DNA from: Salvator merianae
Taxonomy: Eukaryota > Chordata > Lepidosauria > Squamata > Teiidae
Direction: 5' to 3'
NCBI GenBank assembly: GCA_003586115.2
Contig: QVOM02000103.1
Span: 4,177,996 to 4,241,995 of the forward strand
DNA: 64,000 bases
Shown one piece after another: positions 12,493-25,067 of the stretch. Every line of letters begins with the position of its first letter. Position 1 is the first letter of the stretch. Position numbers and translations under genes: made by a program. Below the pieces are notes generated by a model, which made no database searches, was not told the origin of the DNA, and saw only the letters and a program-made list of their open reading frames with translations.

Positions 12493-13339
12493 AATATACA
12501 GAATTACTATTTAGCTCACAACTTTCATGATCTACAATATATATATAAACTTTACCAGAGATCTTACATTTGAAACTGAACTTTAAAGAACACCGATGTG
12601 ACCATAAAAAAAAATATGCCATAGTGCTTAGGAAGAAAAGGGGATTACCACTGCAGTTGAGTTTTGCTTGTGGCTTTCCTGTATGGTGTTGTGAGAAACG
12701 CACTGGGGCTTTTGTGACAATTTAGGGAAAAGAACACTTCTATTATATATTTGAAAAAGAAAAAAAATCAATTTTGATACTTAGCCAAAAAGAAATATAT
12801 TAGGACCTCCTCCATGCACAGGGGTAAATGTTGTAACAAGGGCGCTTTTTTCATTTACCTCTGTTCCAGATCTTAGTTGTTTTCTAGGCCTCTATTGTCC
12901 ATAGTCATCAGTCATGGAATAAGAAGACAGGTTCTGTCTTGGACTGATAACTTGCTAATAGACAGGAAACACAGACTAGTAATAAAGGGCAATTCTCACA
13001 ATGGAGGGCAGTAAAAAATGGCATGTCCCAAGGTTCAGTATTGGGACTTGTGCTTTTTAATTTATTCATAAATGATCTAGAATTGGAGCAAGCAGTGAGA
13101 CGCACATTTGAGAGAGAGAAAAAGGCCAATTAATGCCTATAAATTGATGGAGTCTGAAGTTTCTGTGACAGACCAGGAAAGGGACCTTGCAGTTCTGGTG
13201 GACAGCTTAAGGAAGGTGTCAACCTTCTATGCAGCAGCAGTGAAACAAGTGAATTCAGTATTAGGGGTAATTAGAAAAGGAATAGAAAATAAATCTGCAA
13301 GCATCATTGTGCCTCTTTACAAATATATGGTAATAATTA

Positions 13340-13850
13340 TGGCTATAATTCAAAAGATTCAAGCCCAAGTTGTTGGATATTTAGTTAAACCAACTTATCT
13401 TTGGTGGGAATATGATAAAATAAAAGGGTCTGGAGATCAGTACACAAAGATATACAGCAAATAGTAAAAAAGGTCAATTTTATTCAAAACAGAACTCTTC
13501 CTGTTACATATCATTCCATCAACAATTTCATATCAGGGAGTGCAAATGCTAATACATATATTAATACATTTTGCACAAATTACATTACTGCATCACTGGA
13601 AAGATCTGAAGAATGTAATCAAGGAGTCAAGGCATAATGCAGTCTGGGTTTTAATGTTATTAGAAAATATTCAAACTCAAGAGAAATCTATGATGGGAAA
13701 TAATAAAATTGAAGGATTTAGGAAGATATGGATGCTATATTATGACAAAATATTAGCATTACGAACCATCCCCTTACCACATAAATCATTATTAAAATTC
13801 TGGATGTAATAGCCAAAAATGAATATGTTTTTGCAGCACAAATTGTAAAT
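13340..13850 (+). mobile_element. L1 ORF2 C-terminal fragment nested in CR1-like LINE
   Basis: The translation PTYLWWEYDKIKGSGDQYTK resembles the L1 ORF2 region after the C-terminal Zn-knuckle (HMWWECDKIKxFW). It is followed by a diverged HWKDLKN...ILALRT tail resembling the NWK...KL end of ORF2. It separates two parts of the CR1-like element, so the L1 probably inserted second. Confidence 0.5.
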
Positions 13851-13901
13851 ATCTGTTGTTATTTTCATTTGCATTGCCTGGACATGAGGGGTTATGACAG
13901 A

Positions 13902-13905
<4 letters not shown>

Positions 13906-13941
<36 letters not shown>
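13906..13941. repeat. (GT)n microsatellite
   Basis: About 18 uninterrupted GT units in the region between the CR1-like halves. Confidence 0.98.
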
Positions 13942-13944
<3 letters not shown>

Positions 13945-14539
13945 CCAACTGTGTATTGGTATATGTTGTGTACAGTTTTAGTCACCATACCTAAGAAAGG
14001 CGATTATGGAACTGGAAAAAGTACAAAATGAGAATGATCGGGAGGCTGGAACACTTTCTTTATGATATTAAGATATGCAATATCCAGATCTATTCAACAA
14101 TGAAAAACAACATGTAAGGGGGAGATCTGATTGAAATTTATAAAATCATGTATAGTATGGAAAAGATAAATAAAGAAAAAAAATTCTCTATCACACAGCA
14201 CTAGAACCAGAGGTCACTCTGTAAACCTCATAAGAAGGGTCATGTGTGTGGAGAGGGGGTGACAGCCACCAACCTGGATAGATTTAAGAAAGGGTTCAAC
14301 AAATTCATGGACGACAGGTGTATGGCTACTAGGATGGATGCCTAGACACTGCCTCTAGGCTGCTTCATAAATTATGATTTTGGAGTTTCTGAATTATTTT
14401 TAAAAGCAGCTCTGTGTTCAATGTTTAAATATTGTTATGACTTGTGGGAAATGGGATACAAATAATAGCATTATGAACTGTGAATGTGTTGCATTTTAAA
14501 AGCAGGCTGTTTTAGAATATTACGCATATACAGTATTAG

Positions 14540-14745
14540 CAGTGTCTAAGGAAAGTAGAGGCTCACTCCAGACTTTCCCAGGAAGGTTTCTTCAGAAAAC
14601 AAATACTTCTGAGCTTTGTTTTGCTGCAGTCTGTGATGCAATTAGTCTGAAATTAAATGTCAGCCAGAGGCCTTTAGTCATCAATCAAGCCCTGGTAATA
14701 ATTGCACATGAGTGCTATCAAGAAACTTGGAATAACTAATATCAC
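14540..14745. other. Candidate conserved non-coding block
   Basis: No repeat is recognised here. Sequence complexity is even, and homeodomain and PBX-type motifs are dense (GATGCAATTAGTC, GAAATTAAATG, CATCAATCAAG). This resembles vertebrate intronic enhancers in general style only. Conservation cannot be judged from one sequence. Confidence 0.25.
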
Positions 14746-15079
14746 TTTTGTTTTCATTCTAGTAATAAAACTTTTTTTCTGGAGAAAAAGAAGTATTTAA
14801 GGATTATTTTTCTCCAGGGCTCTTTAATTTGAATTCAACTTGAAACAATATTAGATATTGTTTATGCATTGCTATAAAATGATTGAATGTTTTTGTCCAA
14901 TATGCTTATCTAGAAAGCTTGCCATTTTTGTTTTTATCTGCTACTGCTTTCCCAATTTCAGATAACCTGGGCAGCATAAATTGGAGTGAACATTTTTGAT
15001 AGTTTGCTGGAAGAATGATCAGAACAATGAGAGTCATTCTGTATTCATTTTAGTCTGGCTTTGTGCCTTGTTTCAGCAC

Positions 15080-15270
15080 TGATGCTGCATCCAAATGAGC
15101 TGTAAAACTTGGGATTATTCCAGGGCTATATTGGAATTGCCACATGTGTCTGTGGCAATCTCAGCATAGACTCAGGATGTTGGGATGATATCTTGCAATA
15201 CTGTTATTGCAGGAAAATCAAGGCCCAACCTTGACTTTATGATAAAATGAATGGATTTACGTCATCTGGA
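15080..15270. repeat. Interspersed repeat related to 22430-22610
   Basis: It shares GGGCTATATTGGAATTGCCA and a following TGTGTxTGTGGCAATC block with 22503-22560. Both copies lie next to a GCATCCA or TGGATGC motif like the end of the hairpin MITE at 61519. It is probably a DNA-transposon-derived family with undefined ends. Confidence 0.45.
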
Positions 15271-16019
15271 TGATAGCTCCTATGATCTGCCATTTTAGAA
15301 ATGGCCATGATGTATGTGTAGGGCCAAATTAGATGCAAAAGGGTGGCTGCACATGTGCATGCAGTGCCAATCACACTGGTGACATTGCAGAAACAAGCAC
15401 CCCAATCAGGTAAGTCCTTTCACTTGCCACCTGTGGTTGCCCAGCTATCTGGACAAATAGCATTTATTTCAGAATATAACTATATTTCATAATGTTTAAC
15501 CATCATATGGAGGCAACCTGAACTGATTTCCATCAACAAGGCTGATTATCTTAATTTCCTTTTACTTCTCCACTGCACTTGATACCTGTAATCATAGGGA
15601 ATGGGAGTAGCAGACAGATGTGCAGGTCCTGCTGTTGTCATGTATGTACTATTGTTAAAGGCTGAGCTCTGGGAGGATATTTTGGGGAAATTAGCTTCTG
15701 CCCAGATATTAGACCTTTGTAGGGATCGATATCTTGGTTCTGGTTTTAATAACGCTAAATTGACATAGAAAATGCAAATAAAGGGGAGGTAGTTCTTGAA
15801 AAGAATGGTGCATCTTTAATATGACCCAGCAAAAAGATTGAAATCCAAAGAAAGAGCAATAAACAATGTATTTTGTTAGAATCAGCCAGTTTCATAGATA
15901 GGATAGGTAGCTTGGCATTTGGAAAGAAAAAGAAAAAGGCTTGGCTCCAAACTAAGTAAGGAGACCGATTTATTGTGCGTAAAAGAGGTAGAAGGTGGAC
16001 AAGATAAAATTTTGAATTA

Positions 16020-19000
16020 GGTTTTGTTTTATTTTGTTTTTAAACTATTTACCTTTGCTACCAGTTCTTGGATTATTGAAGGTCACTTTAATCCAATGAG
16101 GGACCCTAAATTAGATTGTCAATCCCATAATCTGGCCACCAAATTTAAAATGGCTTTGACCCCCTTACCAGTTCATTTCTACAAATTTCAGTTGATTGAT
16201 TATTTCCATTTTATTAACAAATCTAGTAAAGAATTCACCTTTTTTCTCTAATACTTACCATGCATATACCCGTATCAATTACATTGTTTTATTTTCAAGT
16301 ATCAAACTCCTCATTTAGAATCTGCCTCTACTGGCTGACTTATTCTTTTATTCTCTCCGATCATGTCCCTATTACAATAACAATCCAGATCCCCCTCAAG
16401 AACTTTAACTGGCACATGAACCAAATCATTTTAACAAATCCAGATGTTGTAAATCAAATTGAACAGAAAGTTGATGAATATTTATCTATTAATGTTACCT
16501 CTGAAATTCCTTCTATGTTAGTATGGGAGGCCCTTACTAGTAGTTAATAGTTACTAATTTCCCATACTAGTTGTAAATCTAAGCAAATTAATTTAAAAGC
16601 ACAGATTGTATCCAATTTTAAATTAATCCTTTAATTTAAAGAATTAAAATTATTACATCAGTGTACTGGCTCAAAAAAATTTACAAGAAACTCTTAAGTA
16701 AGCATATTGAATTGGAATCCATTGACTTTATTATTTTTTAAACAAAAGGAATACAATCATGGTAACACTAATTCTAAAATGTTGGCCAATTACCTTAGGG
16801 AAAAAAGAGATAAAAATATTACATTAGGTCTCAGATCTCATAACACAAGTCAATGGATTACTGAGAATTCTTGCATTGCTAAACTATTTCAACATTTTTA
16901 TATGTCCTTGAATAGCAGAAAATCCCTTGATATGAATGTAGTTAAGGATTATCTCAAATCAGCTCATCTATCCAAAATCTCTTCTGATCTTCTAGCATCT
17001 CTCATTAAACCCTTTTCCCAAGAAGAAATTTTCACTGTAATTAAACAGTTGAAACATCATAAAGCCCAGGTCCAGATGCCCCCCTCCCCGCCTGTATTTT
17101 ATAAATTTTTTAAAAAGTTTTATTACCCTTTATGGAGATTGTTTTCAATGACATTCAATCAGGAAAATCCTTTCTGGAATCCAGGGGCCACTCTCACATA
17201 ATTCCTTGTCTGAATCCAAACAAACGTCCCAAACTCCTAGATTATTATCGTTCCATTTGTATTCTGAATCAAGATTTTATATGTGTATATATATTTCAAA
17301 TAATTAAACCCTTTTTTGTTACAGTTAATTAGCAATGATCAATTCAGCTTTATTCCCTCCCATCTCATTTCTGACCCCATTAGGATAACCTTAAATATTT
17401 TACACCACTCTTCTGTTTCTAAATCTCCTCTTGGTATTCTTTAGACAATTATAAAGCTTTTGATTCTGCAATGGACTCCCCTGCCCACTTTCCTTAAGTT
17501 AATTAGCCAAATTTACAACACCACCTTTTCTAACATTTGGGTTAATTCCACTCTTTCTATTTCATTTCCAGTTGAAAGAGGGATGAAATAAGAATGCCCC
17601 CTTTCCCCTTTCTCTATTTGCTTTAATTATGGAGCTCTTTATCTGTCATCTAACATCTAATCTACAAATTCATGGTTATACCCTTAATAATAAAAGAACT
17701 GTTTGTAACTTATTTGCTGACAACTGTCTAATCTTCTCTAGCAACCCAATGACAGTCATCACTTTCACGAAAATGGAACTAAATAACTTTTCTTCCATCT
17801 CTGGATTGAAAATTAACTTTTCGAGTCTGCAGCAATGTATAATGTTTGTACATTCTCAAGACAGACTTTCAATCTATGATTCCACTAGTATTTAAACTGC
17901 AGTATTTGAGTGTCCACATTACCCCTAATCTTTGTAATTTATTTAAAGCTAATTATAGTGAGGTCTGGAAAAAAGTTAAACACAGTTTTAAGTCTTGGGA
18001 ATATAAATGCTTAACAATTCTGAGCAGACCTACTGCATTTAAAATTATGCTATTGCCTAAATTGCTTTGCCTTTTTCAAACTGTCTTGACATTCCTACCT
18101 CTGTTTTGTGTTATTGGGACAAAACAATTCAGAAGTTCATATTTGAAATAAAAAAAGCTGGATTAGACAATTATTTCTTTACAGATCTAGAAAATTACAT
18201 CATAGCTTTTCAAATTCACAATTTGTTTTTCTTTTAGCACTCCTCTCAGAAACAGTGGGTGAATTATGCATTTAATAGTTTTCATATTAATAATCCCAAT
18301 TTTGACATCCTCTACTCATCTCAAAAATGTTCCAGTTCTCTTTCTAATCCATTAACATCCTCTTTGGTAAAAAGTTGGTGGCAATGGCAAGAGAAACTTC
18401 TTCCTTTCCCTTCCCCCCTTACCACCTTCCAGCCCTTAGTTCCACCCTTCCTAGGAATAAATTGAATAGCTGCAGAAAGCAGGTTTTTACCTCATTAAAT
18501 ACTTTTTTACTGCCACTTGTGAATTACTTCTGTTTGATAGATGGGAAAATGCATTGTCCCCACTTCAAAACTACTGGTTAATCATTCACTCCCTTCAGAG
18601 CATCTTATCTTCTATTGATCTAATCAAAGTTGCCCACCACCCCTCTTCTTCAGTTGAATCCATATTTAACCAGTTAGCACTGCTTCAAAGGGGGATAGTA
18701 TCTTTAATCTAACCAACTAACTTTGGTTAATTTTTCAGAGTCTTCCCCCCTCTGTCTTAAGAATATTTGGGAATCTGATTTAAATGTTGAACTGTCCGAG
18801 GAGAATTGGAATCATATTTAGCCTGCAAACTCCCATGCCTAAAATCTGCACCAGCCTAAGAATTATTTCTTATGATTTTATTCTTAAGATCCCCTAACTT
18901 TCTTTCAAGAATAATTCCACAACTTTCCCCATTTTGCTGGCATGGTTGCAATTCTGTTGGCACTTATCTCCATATGTTTTGGACATGGCTTATTATATAT

Positions 19001-19490
19001 TCTTTTTGGGAGGAGATTGGTTCTACCTTATCCAAGTTGTTTCAAGTTAGACTTGAAGTCTCTCCTGAACTTTGCCTTTTACTCTATTATGTTGATATTA
19101 ATAAAACATTAGGTCACAAGTCTTTTATAGATTTTACTTTATTAGCAGCTAAGCAAGTAATAATAGGCTCCTGAAAAAATGCTACCTCATTATCTCTTCA
19201 ATTTTGGTTTCACTGTTTATGGGGATCTGGCTGTTATGGAAATGATTGCCTATCAATCTAATGTCATGCAAAGACAAATCCCAGAACATTCTTTTCTTGA
19301 AATTTGGAATACATTGATCCATTAGCACTCTGTGCTAGAAGAAAGTTTTTGTAATCTCCCACCTAGTCTTGAACTTTAGATGTTGTAATACCTGTGTCCC
19401 TTCCCTGATGACTTAAGTAGTTCTTGTTTTATGCTTTATCTTCTGTTATTTGTTCATTCCTTTATATTAATAAAAGTTTGTATATTAGGG
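16020..19490 (+). mobile_element. Decayed L1 LINE, ORF2 region, sense
   Basis: L1 ORF2 domains follow in the expected order with many stops and frameshifts. The endonuclease end is IIEGHFNPMRDPKLD at about 16070 (L1 has GGDFN...DPKLD), then SDHVPITITIQIPLK at about 16358 (SDH motif). The EEIFTVIKQLKHHKA block precedes the reverse transcriptase at about 17022. The catalytic site appears as FADNCLIF near 17714 in place of F/YADD. The C-terminal knuckle is FCWHGCNSVGTYLHMFW near 18942, followed by LLAAKQVIIGS at 19142. The element is 5' truncated and lacks ORF1. The Asp-to-Asn change at the catalytic pair and the many stops show it is dead. Confidence 0.85.
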
Positions 19491-19855
19491 AAAAAAGTAA
19501 CAATTTACAAGAGTAGTGCCACTTGGCCAACATACTGTTTACAACCTTATATCATAATAAAAGTCTCTTCCCAAATAAGAAGTTTTTGGCAGACATGTCA
19601 TGCTGACAAGTGTCTTAAAGTTTGCTGGCTTTATTTTTCTGTGTATGTCAGATCTTTTCCTTCATTAATATTCCAAAAGCTGTTCCTCGGTTGGCATGGT
19701 TCACTCCACTGTGGTTTTGCTTGATGACTTTGTGGAGTAGCTACATGTCAACAGGAAAGAAATTGCATACTGCTTATCTTTCTCATGGCAGAAGACATCT
19801 TTCAAAGAATATCCATTGTTACTGGGAACAATTATTCTGCCAATTAGGTAGACAA

Positions 19856-19856
<1 letters not shown>

Positions 19857-19904
<48 letters not shown>

Positions 19905-19905
19905 C
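19857..19905. repeat. (ATAG)n microsatellite
   Basis: About 12 near-perfect tetranucleotide units, just downstream of the sense L1. Confidence 0.98.
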
Positions 19906-20959
19906 AGAGGTTTTTTTAAAAGGAAAAAACTTACCTGATAGACATTCAGATAGAGATTCATAACTACTTTGTGTTACTCTTAAAACTAATTGCTTCTAGG
20001 CTTTACTCACACCTTGATATTGGGCACTGTTAGAATGCCTCTGGTAGGCAAACATGTCTGTTCCTGTTGGACTTACTGTAAACAGCCTCTGAGTGTGAAA
20101 TTGGCCCTCAGAAGTGTCATTTATGTCAAATATAATCAGCCACTCCTAGAATTGATTTCACCTCATTCACTGCCACACTGCCACCACCGCCAACATGTAG
20201 AATGATGATGGTAAGGGTAATTTACCAGGAGCAGAGTTCACCTGTCACAATTCAGCAACAGACTGAAAATGGCAGATTTTTAGGAACATTTTCTGTCAGG
20301 TGCTAAACTGCACTGGAGAAAACTTTGAAGTTTCATAGGCCAAGTGCTAGCCATGTAAATACCACATTTCCTACTCCTGCAACAGGATTGGAGCCACTCG
20401 CTGCAGAACCAACCTTTTAAGCAGCTGTCTGGAGGCAGCCTAAAGTCACAGCTACTCACAGGCCATTTCTCCCAGCTCAGAAAGAAAACCATTTTAATTC
20501 TGCCTTAGGAGGGAACAGACACAAATCAGTTTAATGCATGTCCTGTGTAGATTTTTTTTCCCCTTTTTGACACAAGAAAGTAAGCTCTCTGTGTGTCTAA
20601 GCTACAATGGGTAGCTCTTACTTTTACAACACTTTACCCAAACTCCTCCTACATCTGCAAATCTTTGGTATGCACCCCCTCTTAATCTTGTTGCTTTGCC
20701 CATTTTTACTCTGCAAAACTGATCCTTTCTTTCCAGGCTATTAACTTAGGAAAAAGGTTTTGTCATAGTTACGGTTTGGTTGGCTCTGTGATCACCTTTT
20801 TCGGCTCAGTTCCATCTCTCTGTAAAACTGCTCTTATTTTTCCTAGTTGTTAGTGAAGGGAAATTAATTTATGTTGGGCTTTTATGTAGCCAAACCTATG
20901 TTCATGTTTTTGTCTTTCAGCCTAAATGTGGGAATATGTTTTCTCTGTTAGGACTGAAA

Positions 20960-21249
20960 TTCTGGACCACCATAATAATAAGAAGAAGAACTTGGTTTTT
21001 ATACCCCGCTTTTCTTGGCCGAAGCTGACTCAAAGCGGCTTACAAGGTTATTTGTCGCCCGAAGGCTTACATCTGTCTATCTTCCGCATCACACAATGTG
21101 ATGCTCCCTATTTATCTACTTGCAATTACTTGCTTTTGAACAGCTAGGTTGGATGGAGCTCATCCCCTCTACACGGCAGACAGGGGCCTTGAACTCTGAT
21201 CCTCCTATTGAAAGATCAGTGCCTTAGCCTTCTGTGCCACCGTGCCTCA
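20960..21249 (-). repeat. tRNA-derived SINE with a LINE-type 3' tail, antisense
   Basis: On the minus strand the element begins near 21249 with GGCACGGTGGCACAGAAGGC, a tRNA-like A-box region, and has a B-box-like GGATCAGAGTTCAAGGCCCC about 50 nt later. Its 3' end reads TTGTAAGCCGCTTTGAGTC, then GCGGGGTATAAAAACC and a (TTC/TTA)n end. That tail matches the end of the L2-like LINE at 23283-23750, as expected for a SINE mobilised by a partner LINE. Confidence 0.7.
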
Positions 21250-22016
21250 TAAGTGATTGGTTACCTCAGAAAAAGAAGAAAAAAAGTGTTGGGATGTCTT
21301 CTGATCCCCTCTTGAAATGCCCAAGTCCAGCCTTTATAAATAAGCATTATAAGCACATATTTAAAAAAAACGCATGAAAGGAAAAAAAAAATTCTTGTCT
21401 AAAATGTATTCTACAGAAACAGCAGACCAAAAGGAAAATACTGCACACTGGATATGAAATCACACATTTTGTCATAATTTCCCTACAGAGACAATTGATG
21501 TAGTGTGAAATAAAATATGTGTCTGGCAAGCTCCTTAGTCTCTTTAGGATCCCAGTGTCATTTGGTAGCTCTTTTTCTGTTGAATTTCTAACACTGAACA
21601 AAAATATATGGTAATAAGCAATTTCATTCCATATTAATAATATTATTAATATTAATAACTGTATTTTAAAATATGGCACCTATCTTATTTCATTTAAACT
21701 GAAACTGTACAAAATGTGTACTTCTATGGCTTCTGAATATTATTAACCAAATTATTATGAAAAAATTCAGATAATTATTTTGTTCTCTGGAATATAGGTA
21801 GCATAATTACCGTTCTTTCTTTCTAATCCTCAGCTTTGTAAATTCTTTTCTCTGGTAGTGCCTGTAGATCTGACATTTCTTTTATTCATATAGAAAATAA
21901 CATTGTTAATTAAATGAACAAATGAGAAAAACTATATAAGAGGTTAGCTGTACTTGTCTATCCATAACTTCTGTGGAATTATAACTAATCAGAGGTACAC
22001 ATCTGCCCATGTTTCT

Positions 22017-22088
22017 CCTCCCTCCCTCCCTTCCTTCCTTCCTTCCTTCCTTCCTTCCTTCCTTCCTTCCTTCCTTCCTTCCTTCCTT
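22017..22088. repeat. (CCTT)n microsatellite
   Basis: A CCCT-rich lead-in is followed by about 14 CCTT units and a T run. The strand is fully pyrimidine. Confidence 0.98.
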
Positions 22089-22429
22089 TTTTTTGGAGAG
22101 AATCAATGAATGAAATATGCAATGCAACAAAAATAAATAGTAATAGAGGTTGGAGAGGCCTGTGTTAAAAATAGTGGTGAAACGTTTCAGTTGCAAAATA
22201 AGCCATTTTGAGAGTCTGGAGCTCAAAATATAACACCCCATGAATATATGGCTTGTTTCAAACTCAGGAAAAAAACAACAACCTGAGGCTTTCTCCAGAT
22301 TATGAGAGAAAAATGCAAGAGCTAGTTTGCAACCCCTACACATGGACAGTGGCCATTTTCCCCCCAGTTTCAGTCTTGCACATGTGTGGGCCATTTTCTT
22401 CAGTGAGGACAGGTAGGTTATAGTGTTAT

Positions 22430-22610
22430 TTCAGGAAAATCCACCTTGAGAGTTGGATTTTCCCAAAATAGGATTTAGTGGGATTTAACCCTTCTGTTGT
22501 GGGGCTGTGTTGGGGTTGCCACAGATATGTGTAGCAATCCCAATATAGAATATAGCCACAGCATAATCATGCATTTTAACCCCTGTCTGGATGCAACATT
22601 GAACTGTGCA
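22430..22610. repeat. Interspersed repeat related to 15080-15270
   Basis: Contains GGGCTGTGTTGGGGTTGCCA and an imperfect inverted pair GGAAAATCCACC/TTGGATTTTCC near the left side. The right side ends with TGTCTGGATGCAAC, resembling the terminus of the 61519-61635 hairpin. Confidence 0.45.
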
Positions 22611-23282
22611 GCTTTCCCCTAAATTCACTAAAGAGGACATTTAATAATGAGAGAAGCATAGTAAAACTAGAAAGTTTGTGGAAACCCTATATACTGATTT
22701 GCTGGCTGCTTCTGTATAATCTGAAATAAAATAATTCTTTTACTTCTTCTTGTTTATTTCTTTGTTTCTTTTTTCTTTCTTTCTATTTTTGTGAGTAGAA
22801 TGGAAGGCATCTGAGGCAGTTTCCACACTGGGACCATGTTCCGACATGGCATTTAATCAGTTTACAGGCTGTCTTCAGTTCCCGCTGCCCCGACATGAAC
22901 TTGCCTTTCCATAGTTTTTCTGGACTAAATTGGTGAAATTTGGACTACTTTGCATTTGGATTTAATAAGTTCTCAAGCTGTTCCAGGTCACTAGCCCGCT
23001 TAACTTTGCGATGTGAGAACGTGGAAGGAGATTATTTGGGAGGGACCGTACTTTTTGGGGGGCATGCAGAGGGAGGGATCCCCATTTCCTGCTGTCCAAT
23101 GACCGACTTTGTTGTGGGCGTTATGCTCGGGGGGGCACCACAGTCAGCAGGGATCAGTGGGCAGGGAGCACAGTACTTCCTCCTTTCTAGGCATGCAGAC
23201 ACACACGCACATGCAGGGACAAGTTGGATGGCAAGTTTTCTCTTTCCCACCCTCAAACTGAGGCTGCCTAGAATTCTGATAA

Positions 23283-23755
23283 GCTGACATTATTTATTTA
23301 TTTATTTATTTTATTTATATCCTGCCCTTCTCCCAAAATGGAACCCAGGGCGGCTCACAACACTAAAAATTCCATATTTAAAAATAGCATAATACATACA
23401 TTAAAATAGAATTAAACAGCCATTACAATTAAAATCAATATAACATTCAAAAAACAGCTAAAACATCATTAAAAATTAATTAAAAATTAGTTAAAAGCCT
23501 GCCTGAACAGCACCGTCTTAAGTTGCCGGCGAAAAGAAAGCAGAGAGGGGGCCAAACGGAGCTCCGATGGGAAGGAGTTCCACAATTTGGGAACAGTCAC
23601 AAAGAAGGCCCTTTCCCGAGTCCTCACCAACTGTACCTGAGAAGGTGGTGGGATTGAGAGAAGGCCCTCCCCAGCGGATCTTAAAGCCCGCACTGGGTTA
23701 TAGACGGAGATACGGTCCTTCAAATAACCTGGACCTAAGCCATTAGAGGGCTGCA
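23283..23755 (-). mobile_element. L2-like LINE, 3' end with C-terminal ORF2, antisense
   Basis: A minus-strand frame at 23723-23487 stays open to its own stop. It encodes KDRISVYNPVRALRSAG, then RTRERAFFVTVPKLWNSF, then SELRLAPSLLSFRRQLKT and FRQAFN. The RAFxVxxPKLWNSxPxELR...FRRxLKTxLF signature is the C-terminus of L2-clade ORF2 as I know it. Downstream on the same strand come a short 3' UTR and the tail GTGAGCCGCCCTGGGTTCC ... GGGCAGGATATAAAT with a (TAAA)n end. It is the best-preserved LINE piece in the window, yet only about 80 codons long. Confidence 0.8.
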
Positions 23756-24552
23756 GTGTCCATATCTACAGAAGCATGGCTATATTGAACAAGGGTCTGT
23801 TGAGGGGAAGAGGACACCTTCTTTAAAAACAAAAAAAAACTAGCAGGATCTTTGTTGAGGCATCATTTAATGGGAATTAAAAGATCCCAAGAAAGAATCA
23901 GTGTGGAAACATCCAAGAATTCATTCCTGGCAACTATATAAGGTACTTAAGTAACCAATGTAAGGGTTTAGGGCTGTTTAAAAATACCAGTAGAAAGAAC
24001 AGGAGGAGATGCTGAGAGGAAAGGCAAACTTACTTCTTCTTTTTTTTCAAAGACATTTTGTTTGTGTTTGTTTGATTAGGGCACCAGCCATCTGTTGTTA
24101 GATATTATGGCATCAAAACATGGCATTCTTATCTTTACAAGCTGTTATGAGTAGTATTAGTGAGCAGCAAGCACAAAAGGACTGCTACAGTGCTAATACA
24201 CATCCTGTTCACAGGAAATTAGATTTTCTTCACACAAAAAAGAAATATAAAAGAAGGAAGGCCAGGAATGATACCAATTCACTGCATTTTCCATCTGTTA
24301 AACCAAAGCTGAAAAAGGATTGCAGCTTTTAAAGACTGGCAATGGATACATGGGTTTACATAAGAATGTATGATATTAACTGAAATGCAAAACAATTTGG
24401 ATCTCCCCTTCCTTTCATTCTGAGTGGAACAACATGCCTGTTTGATCTCAGCTATGACATATCTGTACTTAAAGCATGTAATTTTTTTCATTCATTGTTT
24501 AATAGAGATTGAGCAACAAAAGCATGAAAATAGTCAAGTTTTGTAAGCTTTA

Positions 24553-24945
24553 AGGCCTTTCTGCACTTGCCTCCAGTTCAGATTTAGAAGGGGACTACAG
24601 CCCTCCCTTCTGCATATTAGTTTGGTTTAAGGGAGGCTCTGGTCCCTGCTGGAACACTCCATCTGCACAAGACAGGGCTTAGTTCGGATCGTGTGTGTGT
24701 GTGTCCTGATCCAGTTCATATCCAGAGCACCAGTAGACCTGTTTAAACAGGCCCACCAGTATATAAGCCCATGCTATACCAGACCAATGGACATGCTGAT
24801 GCCATGGTTTGGTATCCCGGGAGATGCATTTTGGCAGTGTGCCTTGTTGACCTGCCAAAATGGGTTCCTCAGGGGCTCTGAGGCCAGGGACTTTTGTTCT
24901 TGCCTTTGGGAGACCAGATTACCATAGGTAAGCGCAGAAAGGCCC
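24553..24945. mobile_element. MITE, GGCCTTTCTGCACTT termini, TTA duplication
   Basis: The left end AGGCCTTTCTGCACTTGCC and right end GTAAGCGCAGAAAGGCCC are inverted complements. TTA flanks both ends (24550-24552, 24946-24948). The 3-bp duplication and short terminal repeats fit a PIF/Harbinger-type non-autonomous element. It is 393 bp with no coding region. Confidence 0.8.
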
Positions 24946-25067
24946 TTAGCTTTCAGCTGGTTCTTGTAGCCTATTTGCAAAGTATAAAGTCTTACTGCAC
25001 GAAGGCTGCATCTGCACACTCTGATAAAAAAAATTAAACAGCTCAAAAGTGCTTTAGGGATAGTAGC

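Larger units (their letters stand above)
12930..14390 (+). mobile_element. CR1-like LINE remnant, interrupted
   Basis: Around 13020-13085 the plus strand encodes a degenerate reverse-transcriptase block QGSVLGLVLFNLFINDLE, a motif typical of CR1. After a frame change, 13129-13330 encodes DQERDLAVLVDSLRK and AAAVKQVNSVLGVIRKGI, matching the CR1 ORF2 C-terminal region (EKDLGVLVD... ANxxLGxI). At about 14000-14350 frame-shifted pieces correspond to the last part (LIRLEH, GDLIEIYKIMYGMEK, TRGHSVNLIRR, DRFKKGFNKFMDD). Sequence between about 13330 and 13860 does not belong to CR1 and looks like an inserted L1 piece. All frames are broken. Confidence 0.75.

Noticed and set aside
16024..19174. Series of plus-strand frames as host genes
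   Set aside because: They line up in order with L1 ORF2 domains and are broken by stops and frameshifts.
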